Below, piece by piece: positions 30,967-39,334 of a stretch of 47,864 nt of DNA. The notes beneath the pieces were generated by a model. It was not told the DNA's origin. It did not search any database and saw only the letters and a list, made by a program, of their open reading frames with translations. How positions within the stretch are numbered: the first letter of the stretch is position 1; the number at the start of each line of letters is the position of its first letter. This DNA is from an uncultured Collinsella sp. (GTDB taxonomy: Bacteria > Actinomycetota > Coriobacteriia > Coriobacteriales > Coriobacteriaceae): contig CAAGCF010000028.1 in assembly GCA_900768265.1 (NCBI GenBank), forward strand, positions 1 to 47,864. The letters run 5' to 3'. A program made the position numbers and the translations under genes.

Positions 30967-31554
30967 GAAACCTTGGGCAACAAGTGCGGGGAACCAGGTT
31001 GGTTTGGGTTGGTTGGAGACGCGCTCGGCCAGGACCAGCTCCATCCAGCACATGTCGTACCAGCGACCGAACTTTTGGGCGCAGCGGTCGAAGGCGCCCA
31101 CCAGGCGATACCCCATATGGGCATGGAAATCCTGACTGTTGTGCGTCAGGTATTCGTCGTCCTTGTCGTGCGGCACTGCGATGAGGGCGCACATGTTGGT
31201 GATGCCCATCGCGATCAGGCACTGCTTGAGCGCATCATGCAGCTTGCGGCCCAGCCCGCCGTGGCGCACGTCGCGCGCCAGATAGATCGACGTCTCGACC
31301 GACCAGTCGTATGCCTCGCGGCTGTTAAGCGGGCTCACATAGGCATAGCCTACCGGACGCCCGTTCAGCTCCATCACCAGATACGGATAGCGCTTGAGCG
31401 TACGCTCGATGCGCCCGGCGAACTCCTCAACGCTCGGCACCTCGTATTCGCAGGTAATCGCCGTCTGGCGCACATATGGCTCATAGATGGCAAGCAACGC
31501 CGGTGCATCATCGGGCGTCGCCAGGCGAATCGTCGGCTCGGACATCTCGGTCAT
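30952..31554 (-). CDS. GNAT-family N-acetyltransferase (PAT-like)
   Basis: A 200-residue protein similar to phosphinothricin/methionine-sulfoximine acetyltransferases. Typical segments are IRLATPDDAPALLAIYEPYV, GRPVGYAYVSPLNSREAYDWSVETSIYLARDVRHGGLGRKLHDAL (the acetyl-CoA loop RHGGLG) and FHAHMGYRLVGAFDRCAQKFGRWYD. It should acetylate a small amine, possibly as detoxification. The ATG at 31554 has GGGAGAAGG about 8 bases upstream. The last residues (GFKPTI) are encoded within a repeat fragment, so its C-terminus may have been changed by that insertion. Confidence 0.9.
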   Translation of the reverse strand: MTEMSEPTIRLATPDDAPALLAIYEPYVRQTAITCEYEVPSVEEFAGRIERTLKRYPYLVMELNGRPVGYAYVSPLNSREAYDWSVETSIYLARDVRHGGLGRKLHDALKQCLIAMGITNMCALIAVPHDKDDEYLTHNSQDFHAHMGYRLVGAFDRCAQKFGRWYDMCWMELVLAERVSNQPKPTWFPALVAQGFKPTI

Positions 31555-31570
31555 ACAACCCTTCTCCCTC

Positions 31571-31614
31571 AAAAGCAAAGGCCGCCCTGCGCCAAACCCA
31601 GGCGTAGGACGGCC
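31571..31614 (-). terminator. Terminator-like hairpin after threonine aldolase
   Basis: GGCCGCCCTGCGCC pairs imperfectly with GGCGTAGGACGGCC, and on the reverse strand T-rich sequence (TTTGCTTTTG) follows. It lies just upstream of the GNAT gene. Confidence 0.65.
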
Positions 31615-31631
31615 CTCGTCATTGCATCAAG

Positions 31632-32657
31632 CTACAGGACAGCCGCCAACGCGTCGATGTCCTTCTGCGTCGTGGCCCAGCTGGTGCAAAAGCGCACCAC
31701 CGTATGGGTCTCGTCGTACTTTTCCCAGTACTCAATCGAGGCATGCTCGCGAATGCGCGCCATGTCCTCGTTGGGCAGAATCACAAACTGCTGATTCGTC
31801 GGCGTCTCCAAGAAGAACTGGTAACCGCGCTCGTGCAGCACGCGACGAAGCGCCTGCGCGGTTTCGATCGCCTGGCGACCGATCTCAAAATACAGGCCGT
31901 CGGTAAAGAGTGCCTCAAACTGCACGCCCGTCAGGCGACCCTTGGCCAGCAACGCACCGTGCTGCTTAATGCGCGGAATGGGATGCGCCGGAGCGTGCAT
32001 GCCGCAAAACACCACGGCCTCGCCGCACAGGGCGCCGCACTTGGTGCCGCCGATGTAGAACACGTCGCACAGCTGTGCCAACTCGGGCAGGGTAATGTCG
32101 CACTCATCGGCTGCCAGCGCATAGGCCAGGCGAGCGCCGTCCACAAACAGCGGAATCTCACGCTTTTGGCACACCGCATAAATCTCGGCCAGCTCGGCCT
32201 TTGAGTACAGCGTGCCGTACTCGGTCGACAGGCTCACGTACACGGCGCCCGGAAACACCATGTGCTCGCAGCTCTCGTTTTCGTAGAACACTTGGATATA
32301 GTTTTCGAGATCCTCGGCGTGCATCTTGCCCTCGTAGCCGGGGATGGTGAGCACCTTGTGGCCGCCAAACTCGATGGCGCCCGCCTCGTGACAGGCAACG
32401 TGGCCGGTCTCGGCGGCAACCACGCCCTCGTACGGCGCGAGCAGCATGTCAATCACCGTCGCGTTGGTCTGCGTGCCGCCCACCAGCAATAATACGTCGG
32501 CATCGGGAGCCTGACAGGCCTCGCGGATAAGCTGCTTGGCGCGCTCGGTATGCGCATCGGTACCATAGCCGGGCTGCGGCTCCATATTGGTGTCGACGAG
32601 CGCCTGCAGTACCGCCGGGTGTGCGCCGTGGGAATAGTCGTTGTTGAACGCGAGCAT
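31632..32657 (-). CDS. ltaE: Low-specificity L-threonine aldolase
   Basis: A 341-residue PLP enzyme of the beta-eliminating lyase family, cleaving threonine/allo-threonine to glycine and acetaldehyde. FNNDYSHGAHP and GYGTDAHTERA are N-terminal hallmarks. ETGHVACHEAGA holds the ring-stacking His, FVDGARLAYAL the Asp/Arg PLP contacts, and YIGGTKCGALCGEAVVF the Schiff-base Lys. GAGAGGA lies upstream of ATG 32657. The symbol is by family; activity on other beta-hydroxy amino acids is possible. Confidence 0.92.
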   Translation of the reverse strand: MLAFNNDYSHGAHPAVLQALVDTNMEPQPGYGTDAHTERAKQLIREACQAPDADVLLLVGGTQTNATVIDMLLAPYEGVVAAETGHVACHEAGAIEFGGHKVLTIPGYEGKMHAEDLENYIQVFYENESCEHMVFPGAVYVSLSTEYGTLYSKAELAEIYAVCQKREIPLFVDGARLAYALAADECDITLPELAQLCDVFYIGGTKCGALCGEAVVFCGMHAPAHPIPRIKQHGALLAKGRLTGVQFEALFTDGLYFEIGRQAIETAQALRRVLHERGYQFFLETPTNQQFVILPNEDMARIREHASIEYWEKYDETHTVVRFCTSWATTQKDIDALAAVL

Positions 32658-32702
32658 GGCAATCCTCTCTTACCAGGTATCGTCCAGATGATTCAAACGG
32701 GG

Positions 32703-33566
32703 CTATTGTACGCCGTGAGGATAGGCAACGCGCGCGGCAAGGCACTCAAGTGCCAACACCAGGGCAAAGCCGCAGCTCACGTCAGTCAAAAAGTGTGCAC
32801 CGATCACGATACGGCCAAAGGCGACGAGCGCCGCGACGGCCGCCGCCACCCAAAAGACCACGCGACGACGCGAAGGCTTTTCCGTAAAGGCCGCCGCGGG
32901 AAGCCCCGCAAGCATAAGGCCGATTGCCGCATGCGCGGTGTGCCCGCTCGCGAACGACTTAAAGCCGTCCTTGATTACGCCGGCCGCAATATAGCTCCAC
33001 TTGTCGGGGTTGCCGATTACCCACCACGGCTGAAAATTGAGCCCCGGCGTGACCTCGATCACGCGCATGCGCGGGCGCGACCACAGCGGCTTGACAACCA
33101 CGTTGAGGATGATGGCCTGAGCGACCCACACGGCAAGCACCATCAACGCCCAGCGCGTAAGCTCGTCGGGCGCGGTGTCGCGCGTAAGGCGATAGACAAC
33201 AAGGTTGGCCGCGATGACCAATGCAAACGTCAAAACCAGCTGAAACGCAATAAGCTTGCCGCCGACGCGCAGCGACCCGATAATCTCGTAGCCGACCAGG
33301 GCCACGTTGATCAGAACGCCTAGCGCGGCGAGCCACTTGCTCGCCTTGGAATCGGGACGTGCCGAGCGCACGAGCATAATGCCCGCGACGCTCGCCGTCA
33401 GCTCGAACGGCAGCTCGCCGGCCGCCTCGACAAAGCGGCCAAACAGGCTAGACGAGTTAAACAGCGCACTCGAGATCTGGTAATCGAAAAAAGACCCGAC
33501 GAGCAGACAAAAGGCCAGGATGACCGCGATAGCAGCGGCATCTTTCTTATAGATATACCCGAACAT
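32703..33566 (-). CDS. PAP2-family membrane phosphatase
   Basis: A 287-residue integral membrane protein with about six spans. The PAP2 signature is complete: KPLWSRPRMR (motif 1), FASGHTAHA (motif 2, His general acid) and GRIVIGAHFLTDV (motif 3, nucleophilic His and Asp). Family members dephosphorylate lipid phosphates such as undecaprenyl pyrophosphate or phosphatidate. AAGGA precedes ATG 33566. It lies 56 bases downstream of mfd and 45 upstream of ltaE on the same strand, so a shared transcript is possible. Confidence 0.9.
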   Translation of the reverse strand: MFGYIYKKDAAAIAVILAFCLLVGSFFDYQISSALFNSSSLFGRFVEAAGELPFELTASVAGIMLVRSARPDSKASKWLAALGVLINVALVGYEIIGSLRVGGKLIAFQLVLTFALVIAANLVVYRLTRDTAPDELTRWALMVLAVWVAQAIILNVVVKPLWSRPRMRVIEVTPGLNFQPWWVIGNPDKWSYIAAGVIKDGFKSFASGHTAHAAIGLMLAGLPAAAFTEKPSRRRVVFWVAAAVAALVAFGRIVIGAHFLTDVSCGFALVLALECLAARVAYPHGVQ

Positions 33567-33622
33567 GCTTTCCTTCCGATGGGGTCAGATTACCCAAATG
33601 GGGCGTTTGCGGCGTCGATCCG

Positions 33623-36600
33623 TTAGTCATCGTCGGACGCACCGAGCTGCTGCAGCAGCATGAGCGCCGCGGCCACCGGGCCGGTGCCGTCGTTGGCGTC
33701 GAGACCGCGGCCCAGGCCGCTGCCCGCGCCGGCGCCCGCCTTGTAGGGCACCGACAGCTTGCGGCTCTTGGGAAAGTTCACCGCGCCATAGCGATTCTTG
33801 AACTCAAAGACTACCTTCTTGGGAACGTCAACCCCCAGGAAGGTAATACGTCCGCCGCTGAGCGTGACGCTCTCGAGCCCCAAGCGCTCGCCGCGGATAC
33901 GGATGCGAGCGCGGTTGAACAAGTTGAGCCCCGCCAACGGCAGCTCACCGTGCGCAGCCTCGGTCTCCTCCTGCACCTCGTCGATACTCTCCAGGTCCTC
34001 AGCCGCCGCGAGCTTGCGGTACACGAGCACGCGCTGGTCCACCGCCGGCATGTACTCCTCGGACAAGAAATAGTCGGCCGGCAGGTTGATGCCCACGCTC
34101 GCCGCCTCCACGCCGGCATCGTCATCGCCGCGCGCCTCGGCCACGGCCTGTCCCAGCATCTGCGTAAACAGGTCGAAGCCCACGCTCGACAGATTGCCGT
34201 GTTGCTCGGCACCCATAAGCGAACCGGCGCCGCGGATCTCCAGGTCGCGCATGGCGATGCGCATGCCGCTGCCCAGGTCCTGGAACTCGGACAGTGCGGT
34301 CAGTCGTGCCGTGGCCTCCTCGGTAAGCGGCAGCTCACCCGGGAACATAAAGTACGCGTAGGCCTGCGTGGCCGAGCGGCCCACACGGCCCTTGAGCTGG
34401 TAGAGCTGCGCCAGGCCCAGGCGCTGCGAGTCCTCGATGATGAGCGTGTTGGCGGTCGCGTTGTCGATGCCGCTCTCCACGATGGTCGTGGCGATGAGCA
34501 CGTCAATCTTCTTGGTCGCGAACTCGATCATCACGTCCTCGACCTCGCGCGGGCTCATCTTGCCGTGTGCCACACCCACGCGCGCCTCGGGCGCGGCCTC
34601 GTGCACGCGCGCCACGGCGTCGTCGATGGTCTTGACGCGGTTGGACACGTAGTACACCTGACCGCCACGGCCCACCTCCAGGCGAATCGCCGCACTCACC
34701 ACGTCGGGGTCGTACTCCCCCACGTGCACGATCACGGGACGGCGCCCGGTCGGCGGCGTGGTGATCAGGCTCATGTCGCGCACGCCACTCGTGGCCATCT
34801 GCATGGTACGCGGGATGGGCGTTGCCGAGAGCGTAAGCACGTCGATCTGCTCGCGCAGGTTCTTGAGCTGTTCCTTATGCTGCACGCCAAAGCGCTGTTC
34901 CTCGTCGATGATCACCAGGCCCAGGTTCTTGGGGTTCACATCGGCCGAAAGCAAGCGGTGCGTGCCGATGAGCACATCGATCGTGCCCTCGGCAAATGCC
35001 TTGAGCGCGCGCTTTTGCTGCGCCGGCGTGCGGAAGCGGCTGAGCACCTCGACCTCCAGGCCAAACGGGGCAAAGCGCTCAAAGAATGTCTCGTAGTGCT
35101 GTTGGGCCAGAATGGTCGTGGGGCAGAGCACCATGACCTGGCGGCCGGAGTCCACGCACTTAAAGGCCGCGCGCAGGGCGACCTCGGTCTTGCCAAAGCC
35201 CACGTCGCCGCACAGCAGGCGGTCCATGGGCTTGGGTGCCTCCATGTCCGCCTTAATGTCGGCGATGGCCTCCAGCTGGTCGCGCGTCTCGTCGTAGGGA
35301 AAGCTCTCCTCCATCTCGATCTGCTCGGGTGTATCGGGCGGACAGGCGATACCGGTAATCGACGAGCGGCGCGTATACAGGTCGACCAGGTCAAACGCCA
35401 GCTTTTTGGCATTCTTGCGCGCCTTGTTGGTGGCGCGCGTCCAGTCGGCGGTGTTGAGCCTGGTCAGGCGCGGTTTATCGCCGTCGGGACCAACGTAGCG
35501 CGTAATGCGGTCAACCTGCTCCAACGGCACGTAGAGCTTGTCGCCATCGGCGTATTCCAGCAAAAAGTAGTCGCGTTCCTTGCCGCCCACTTCCTGGCGC
35601 GCGATCTCGCTAAAGAGCGCGATGCCATGCGTTGCATGCACCACGTAGTCACCCGGCTTAAACGGGAAGGTGATCTGCGTAATGTCCACCTTGCGGCGGC
35701 TGCGGGCGCGGTTGGCATCCATGCGGGCGTTGAGGTCGGCGATCGAGAACACGGCCAAATTGGCATCGGGCACCACCACGCCCTGCGGCAGGGCGGCGTC
35801 CACAAAGGTCACGCGCCCGCGCGAGATGGTGGGCACGGCGGCGCCGGCGGCAGCCTGGGCGGCGCCCGCCTCGAGCGAGCGTGCGTTGAGTGCGTCGGCG
35901 CGACGCTCGCGAATGGAAGCATGGGCCTCCTGGCGTGCGGCACGGTCGGCGGAATCCGCCGCTGCCACGCGTACGCGCTCGCCGATAGCGCCGGCATTTT
36001 CGGGCGCCGCGGTCAGCGATTCCTCAAAGGTAATGCCCTCGTCGCCAAAGGTGAGCTCCATCGACTCGCGCGCACCTCGGTCGGGGATGGCAAACACGCA
36101 GGCATAGCGCTTGCCCACGACCTCCTGGATGCGCGTCATAAAACGGTTGTCCGAGCCTGCGATGGCAGGCTGCTCAATCTTGAGCTCGGCCGTCACCGCA
36201 CCGCCGGCACGGATGAGGCTCACGTAGTTCAGGCGCTGCTGAGCACCAAAATCGAGCTGCTGGGCACGTACATACAGGCCATCCAGTCGGTCAATCCCCG
36301 CCTCGCCGGCACGCGCCTCGATATCCTCGTAGGCGCGCAGGCAATCGTCGAACAGCGAGCGCGGCTCGGACAGCACCACGAGCGCCTTGCCGCTCACGTG
36401 CGACAGCGGGCTCACGGTCTGGCCGTACATCACCGGCAAAAAGCGGTCGAGCTCAGGCGTGACGATGCGTGCATCCACCATCTCGAGCAGCGCCGCCAGC
36501 TTACTGTCGTCCTGGCTGGCGCGGTAGAGCGCCACGTGCATGTTGTGGACCGCCTCGTCAGTGAGCGCCAGCTCACGGCAGGGGAAGATCTCGATGCTGT

Positions 36601-37255
36601 CCTCGTTGCCGATGGTCTGGCCCGTGGAGCTCACCATGCGGCGGATGCGGTCAATCTCGTCGCCGAAAAACTCAATGCGCACGGGCGCCTTCTCCTGCGC
36701 GGGGAATACCTCGACGGTGTCGCCGTGCACGCGGAACAGGCCGGGCGCGTCGGCGGCGCCGGCATTGGTGTAGCCCATGCCCACCAAGCGCTGCGGCACC
36801 TCGTCAAAGGGAATCTCCTCGCCCACCGCAAAAGTAGTGGACTCCCAGTAGCGGCTCTCGACCGGCGGCACGCAGCGCAGCAGTGCGCGGGCCGAGGCGA
36901 CCATGATGCAGTTGTCCCCGCGCACGATGCGTCCCAGGGCCTCGCAGCGCTGCGCCACCACAGCGTCGTCGGGCGCCTGCTCGCGCCAGGGGTAGTCCTT
37001 GCGCTCGGGAAAACGGCACACATGCGCCAGGCCCACGTAGGCGGCAAGGCTGCGCGCAGCGCGATCGGCCGCATCCTCGCCACTTACGATGTAGACCGTG
37101 GGGCGCGGACGACGTGCAAACTGGGCGGCGGCCATAAGCGTGCGACCCGACTGCGACACAGCCAGCGTCACGTCCTCGCCGGCATCGAGTCCGGCCTCGA
37201 CGATCTGCAGCGCCTCGGCAGTGTAGAGCTGCGCGGCTATACGGTGAATGAGCAT
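33623..37255 (-). CDS. mfd: Transcription-repair coupling factor Mfd
   Basis: A 1210-residue ATP-dependent translocase that removes stalled RNA polymerase and recruits UvrA. It has UvrB-like N-terminal domains, an RNA-polymerase-interacting/CarD-like domain (FKPGDYVVHATHGIALF ... YADGDKLYVPLEQVDRI), RecG-like helicase motifs (CGDVGFGKTEVALRAAF, GTHRLL, IIDEEQRFG, QLKGRVGRS) and a C-terminal regulatory TRCF domain. An Ala-rich segment around residues 445-495 and a Gly/Ala-rich segment near the C-terminus look like local expansions. GGAGG lies 6 bases before ATG 37255. Large open frames on the opposite strand are shadows. Confidence 0.97.
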   Translation of the reverse strand: MLIHRIAAQLYTAEALQIVEAGLDAGEDVTLAVSQSGRTLMAAAQFARRPRPTVYIVSGEDAADRAARSLAAYVGLAHVCRFPERKDYPWREQAPDDAVVAQRCEALGRIVRGDNCIMVASARALLRCVPPVESRYWESTTFAVGEEIPFDEVPQRLVGMGYTNAGAADAPGLFRVHGDTVEVFPAQEKAPVRIEFFGDEIDRIRRMVSSTGQTIGNEDSIEIFPCRELALTDEAVHNMHVALYRASQDDSKLAALLEMVDARIVTPELDRFLPVMYGQTVSPLSHVSGKALVVLSEPRSLFDDCLRAYEDIEARAGEAGIDRLDGLYVRAQQLDFGAQQRLNYVSLIRAGGAVTAELKIEQPAIAGSDNRFMTRIQEVVGKRYACVFAIPDRGARESMELTFGDEGITFEESLTAAPENAGAIGERVRVAAADSADRAARQEAHASIRERRADALNARSLEAGAAQAAAGAAVPTISRGRVTFVDAALPQGVVVPDANLAVFSIADLNARMDANRARSRRKVDITQITFPFKPGDYVVHATHGIALFSEIARQEVGGKERDYFLLEYADGDKLYVPLEQVDRITRYVGPDGDKPRLTRLNTADWTRATNKARKNAKKLAFDLVDLYTRRSSITGIACPPDTPEQIEMEESFPYDETRDQLEAIADIKADMEAPKPMDRLLCGDVGFGKTEVALRAAFKCVDSGRQVMVLCPTTILAQQHYETFFERFAPFGLEVEVLSRFRTPAQQKRALKAFAEGTIDVLIGTHRLLSADVNPKNLGLVIIDEEQRFGVQHKEQLKNLREQIDVLTLSATPIPRTMQMATSGVRDMSLITTPPTGRRPVIVHVGEYDPDVVSAAIRLEVGRGGQVYYVSNRVKTIDDAVARVHEAAPEARVGVAHGKMSPREVEDVMIEFATKKIDVLIATTIVESGIDNATANTLIIEDSQRLGLAQLYQLKGRVGRSATQAYAYFMFPGELPLTEEATARLTALSEFQDLGSGMRIAMRDLEIRGAGSLMGAEQHGNLSSVGFDLFTQMLGQAVAEARGDDDAGVEAASVGINLPADYFLSEEYMPAVDQRVLVYRKLAAAEDLESIDEVQEETEAAHGELPLAGLNLFNRARIRIRGERLGLESVTLSGGRITFLGVDVPKKVVFEFKNRYGAVNFPKSRKLSVPYKAGAGAGSGLGRGLDANDGTGPVAAALMLLQQLGASDDD

Positions 37256-37280
37256 GCTGTTCCTCCGGCATCGCAACGCC

Positions 37281-37308
37281 AAAAGCCCGCCGAGGCAAGC
37301 TCGGCGGG
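37281..37308 (-). terminator. Terminator-like hairpin upstream of mfd
   Basis: CCCGCCGAG / CTCGGCGGG (loop CTTGC on the reverse strand) is followed by TTTT. It could attenuate read-through into mfd. Confidence 0.65.
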
Positions 37309-37382
37309 TCGTTCGTCAAATTCGTTGCCTGTCATGGTAGCGCATGGAGAGGACTCCAGCTCAAGCGTACGTCCAGCCCCGC

Positions 37383-37413
37383 AAAAAACGCCAGACGGAC
37401 GAGCCGCCTGGCG
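37383..37413 (-). terminator. Rho-independent terminator of the second zinc-ribbon gene
   Basis: On the reverse strand CGCCAGGCGG pairs with CCGTCTGGCG, followed by TTTTTT, 27 bases past the stop at 37440. Confidence 0.9.
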
Positions 37414-37439
37414 CTATCAGAGTGAGCTATACGCCAAGT

Positions 37440-38486
37440 CTAGTCGTAGACACCCATTTTAAGCAGCGTGAAGGTCGGAGCGCCGTCACCCTGCACGACG
37501 CGGACCGTGCAAGTCTCGGTACGGCCCATGGATGCGTTCGCTTGAATTGCGGCGATGAACTGGTCCTTTGGCAGGCCGTAGGTGCTCTCGGGGATGTCGG
37601 AAGGAAGTAGCATACCGCCAGCACTGTAGACCTCATAGGTAAGCTCGTAGATGTTGTCGCCAAGGTCAGTCGCGCCCGTAACGATGGCACACGGTGGGTT
37701 GTAATTTCCCTGGCCGTATTCCTGTTTCAGATACAAGTACCCGTCATGCGCTTCGGCCGAATCAGGAATCGCCTGCCCCTCCGGCGTTCTGTCATAAGTC
37801 ATATCGGCATCGGAAAGCGTCAGGCCCGTCAAGCGGTTGAGTTCCCTATTGACCACATCAGTCGCCACACGCTGGCGATTACCGTTGTCGTAGTCGCCTT
37901 TCTCGATTCGATACGGCGCGTTGTCAATAAAATGGCACCAGATAAACTTGACCAGCTTGTATTTCTCGTCATCAGAAAGTCCGTCAGTCGAATCGAAGCC
38001 GCCCGCCTGATACCAGTCCCGATCGAAGTGTTCCTCCGTAAAGTTCGACAGAAACAGATTCGCGGCGGCATAGGTTGCCTGGTCATTGAGGTCGACCTTT
38101 ACGCTGCTGCCCGTCTGCTCGGGCTCTTCCGGCTCTTCTTGCTCTTCGGCAGGCTTCTCCTTGGCGCTTCCCTTGTCCTTGTGCTCGGCCGAACCCTCGT
38201 CGGACCCAAGCACCGTAATCTGCGATGAGCCACCCTGCCCAAGCGGTCCCAACACGCCGGTCAGCGCCAGCGCAGCGCCACCGGCCACCAGCACGCCCGC
38301 TACACATATGCCGATAATCACCGCTCGCTTATGCGACCTCTTCTGCACGGGAGGCATTCCTACCGCCGGCATCGGCGCGGGCTCGGCGGGCGCGGCCGCC
38401 GGAGAAGTGGCGCCCATGCGCGCCCCGCAGTTCGTGCAAAAATCGGTTCCGTCGGGCATCTCGGAGCCACACTTGGTGCAAAACAT
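37440..38486 (-). CDS. Zinc-ribbon membrane-anchored protein
   Basis: A 348-residue protein. Residues 1-25 form a zinc ribbon (FCTKCG ... FCTNCG). A Pro/Ala linker and basic residues precede one membrane span at about 55-80 (AVIIGICVAGVLVAGGAALALTGV). An acidic, Glu/Lys/Pro-rich stalk (about 100-130) joins a ~215-residue outer domain that I do not recognise (AANLFLSNFTEEHFDR ... YLYLKQEYGQGNYNPPCAIV). The architecture parallels the zinc-ribbon/YD protein at 9576-11231, and both have a TGTTGCGCAACA palindrome upstream. The start is ATG 38486 (AGGGG about 10 bases upstream). Function unknown. Confidence 0.82.
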   Translation of the reverse strand: MFCTKCGSEMPDGTDFCTNCGARMGATSPAAAPAEPAPMPAVGMPPVQKRSHKRAVIIGICVAGVLVAGGAALALTGVLGPLGQGGSSQITVLGSDEGSAEHKDKGSAKEKPAEEQEEPEEPEQTGSSVKVDLNDQATYAAANLFLSNFTEEHFDRDWYQAGGFDSTDGLSDDEKYKLVKFIWCHFIDNAPYRIEKGDYDNGNRQRVATDVVNRELNRLTGLTLSDADMTYDRTPEGQAIPDSAEAHDGYLYLKQEYGQGNYNPPCAIVTGATDLGDNIYELTYEVYSAGGMLLPSDIPESTYGLPKDQFIAAIQANASMGRTETCTVRVVQGDGAPTFTLLKMGVYD

Positions 38487-38552
38487 ACTCGGGCATCCCC
38501 TCACAACAAACGGTATCTGTCGCCATCATATTGAGCCTTCGCGGCGCAAATG

Positions 38553-38564
38553 TGTTGCGCAACA
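38553..38564. promoter_or_regulatory. Palindrome TGTTGCGCAACA upstream of the second zinc-ribbon gene
   Basis: A perfect 12-base palindrome 67-78 bases before the start at 38486, nearly the same distance as the copy before the other zinc-ribbon gene. Confidence 0.6.
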
Positions 38565-38605
38565 TTAGCCGCCGTCTTCGGGTGCCGGCAAAACGCGCCG
38601 GGCAC

Positions 38606-39271
38606 CTACCCCGTCACCCGTACGCTGGGGCAAAGGTCTGCCAGCGGGCACTCGTCGCACTTAGGTTTGCGAGCGTCGCAGATCTCGCGGCCAAAGGTGA
38701 TCCACTGGTGGTTGACCGACTCCCAATACTCGTGCGGCAAAATCTTGAGCAGATCCTGCTCGGTCTTGAGCGGCTCTTTGGCGTGCGTCTTGGGGCTCAG
38801 CATCAGGCGGTGCGCGATGCGGTTGACGTGTGTATCGACCGCGATGCCCTCGACAATGCCAAACCCCACGTTGAGCACGATGTTCGCCGTTTTGCGGCCA
38901 ACACCCGGCAGCTTGACGAGCTCCTTCATGTCGGCCGGCACCTCGCCACCGTAATCGGCGACGATCATCTGCGCGGCCTCCACGGCATGTTTGGCCTTAC
39001 TCTTATAAAAGCCGAGTGACTTGATGGTATCGGCCACATCGGCCACGCTCGCCCCCGCCATGGCCTCGGGCGTGGGCCACTGGGTAAACAGTTGGGGCGT
39101 CACCTTGTTGACCTGCGCGTCGGTCGTCTGCGCCGAGAGCAGTACCGCGATGAGCAGCCTAAAGGGATTCTCGTGGTCCAAGAAGCACTCGACCGGGCCA
39201 TAGCGACGGTTAAGGCGCTCGCACACCTCGATGGCGCGCTCGCGTTTGGCGGCATTGGTCTCGCGTGGCAT
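38606..39271 (-). CDS. nth: Endonuclease III
   Basis: A 221-residue DNA glycosylase/AP lyase that removes oxidised pyrimidines. The helix-hairpin-helix LPGVGRKTANIVL carries catalytic Lys127, and VDTHVNRIAHR carries Asp146. The 4Fe-4S ligands Cys198, Cys205, Cys208 and Cys214 follow the C-x6-C-x2-C-x5-C pattern. The start at 39271 has GAGGAG upstream. It follows the ABC exporter gene on the same strand with a 63-base gap lacking a clear terminator. Confidence 0.96.
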   Translation of the reverse strand: MPRETNAAKRERAIEVCERLNRRYGPVECFLDHENPFRLLIAVLLSAQTTDAQVNKVTPQLFTQWPTPEAMAGASVADVADTIKSLGFYKSKAKHAVEAAQMIVADYGGEVPADMKELVKLPGVGRKTANIVLNVGFGIVEGIAVDTHVNRIAHRLMLSPKTHAKEPLKTEQDLLKILPHEYWESVNHQWITFGREICDARKPKCDECPLADLCPSVRVTG

Positions 39272-39334
39272 AACGACTCCTCGGCTCAGCAGAAACATAA
39301 CTTCACGGAAACGATTGTCCCACGTACGGGAGCC

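Noticed and set aside
33950..37462. Very long forward frame opposite mfd
   Set aside because: A shadow created by GC-rich third positions. Its composition (His, Arg, Leu, Val-rich, no domains) is typical of antisense translation of Mfd.
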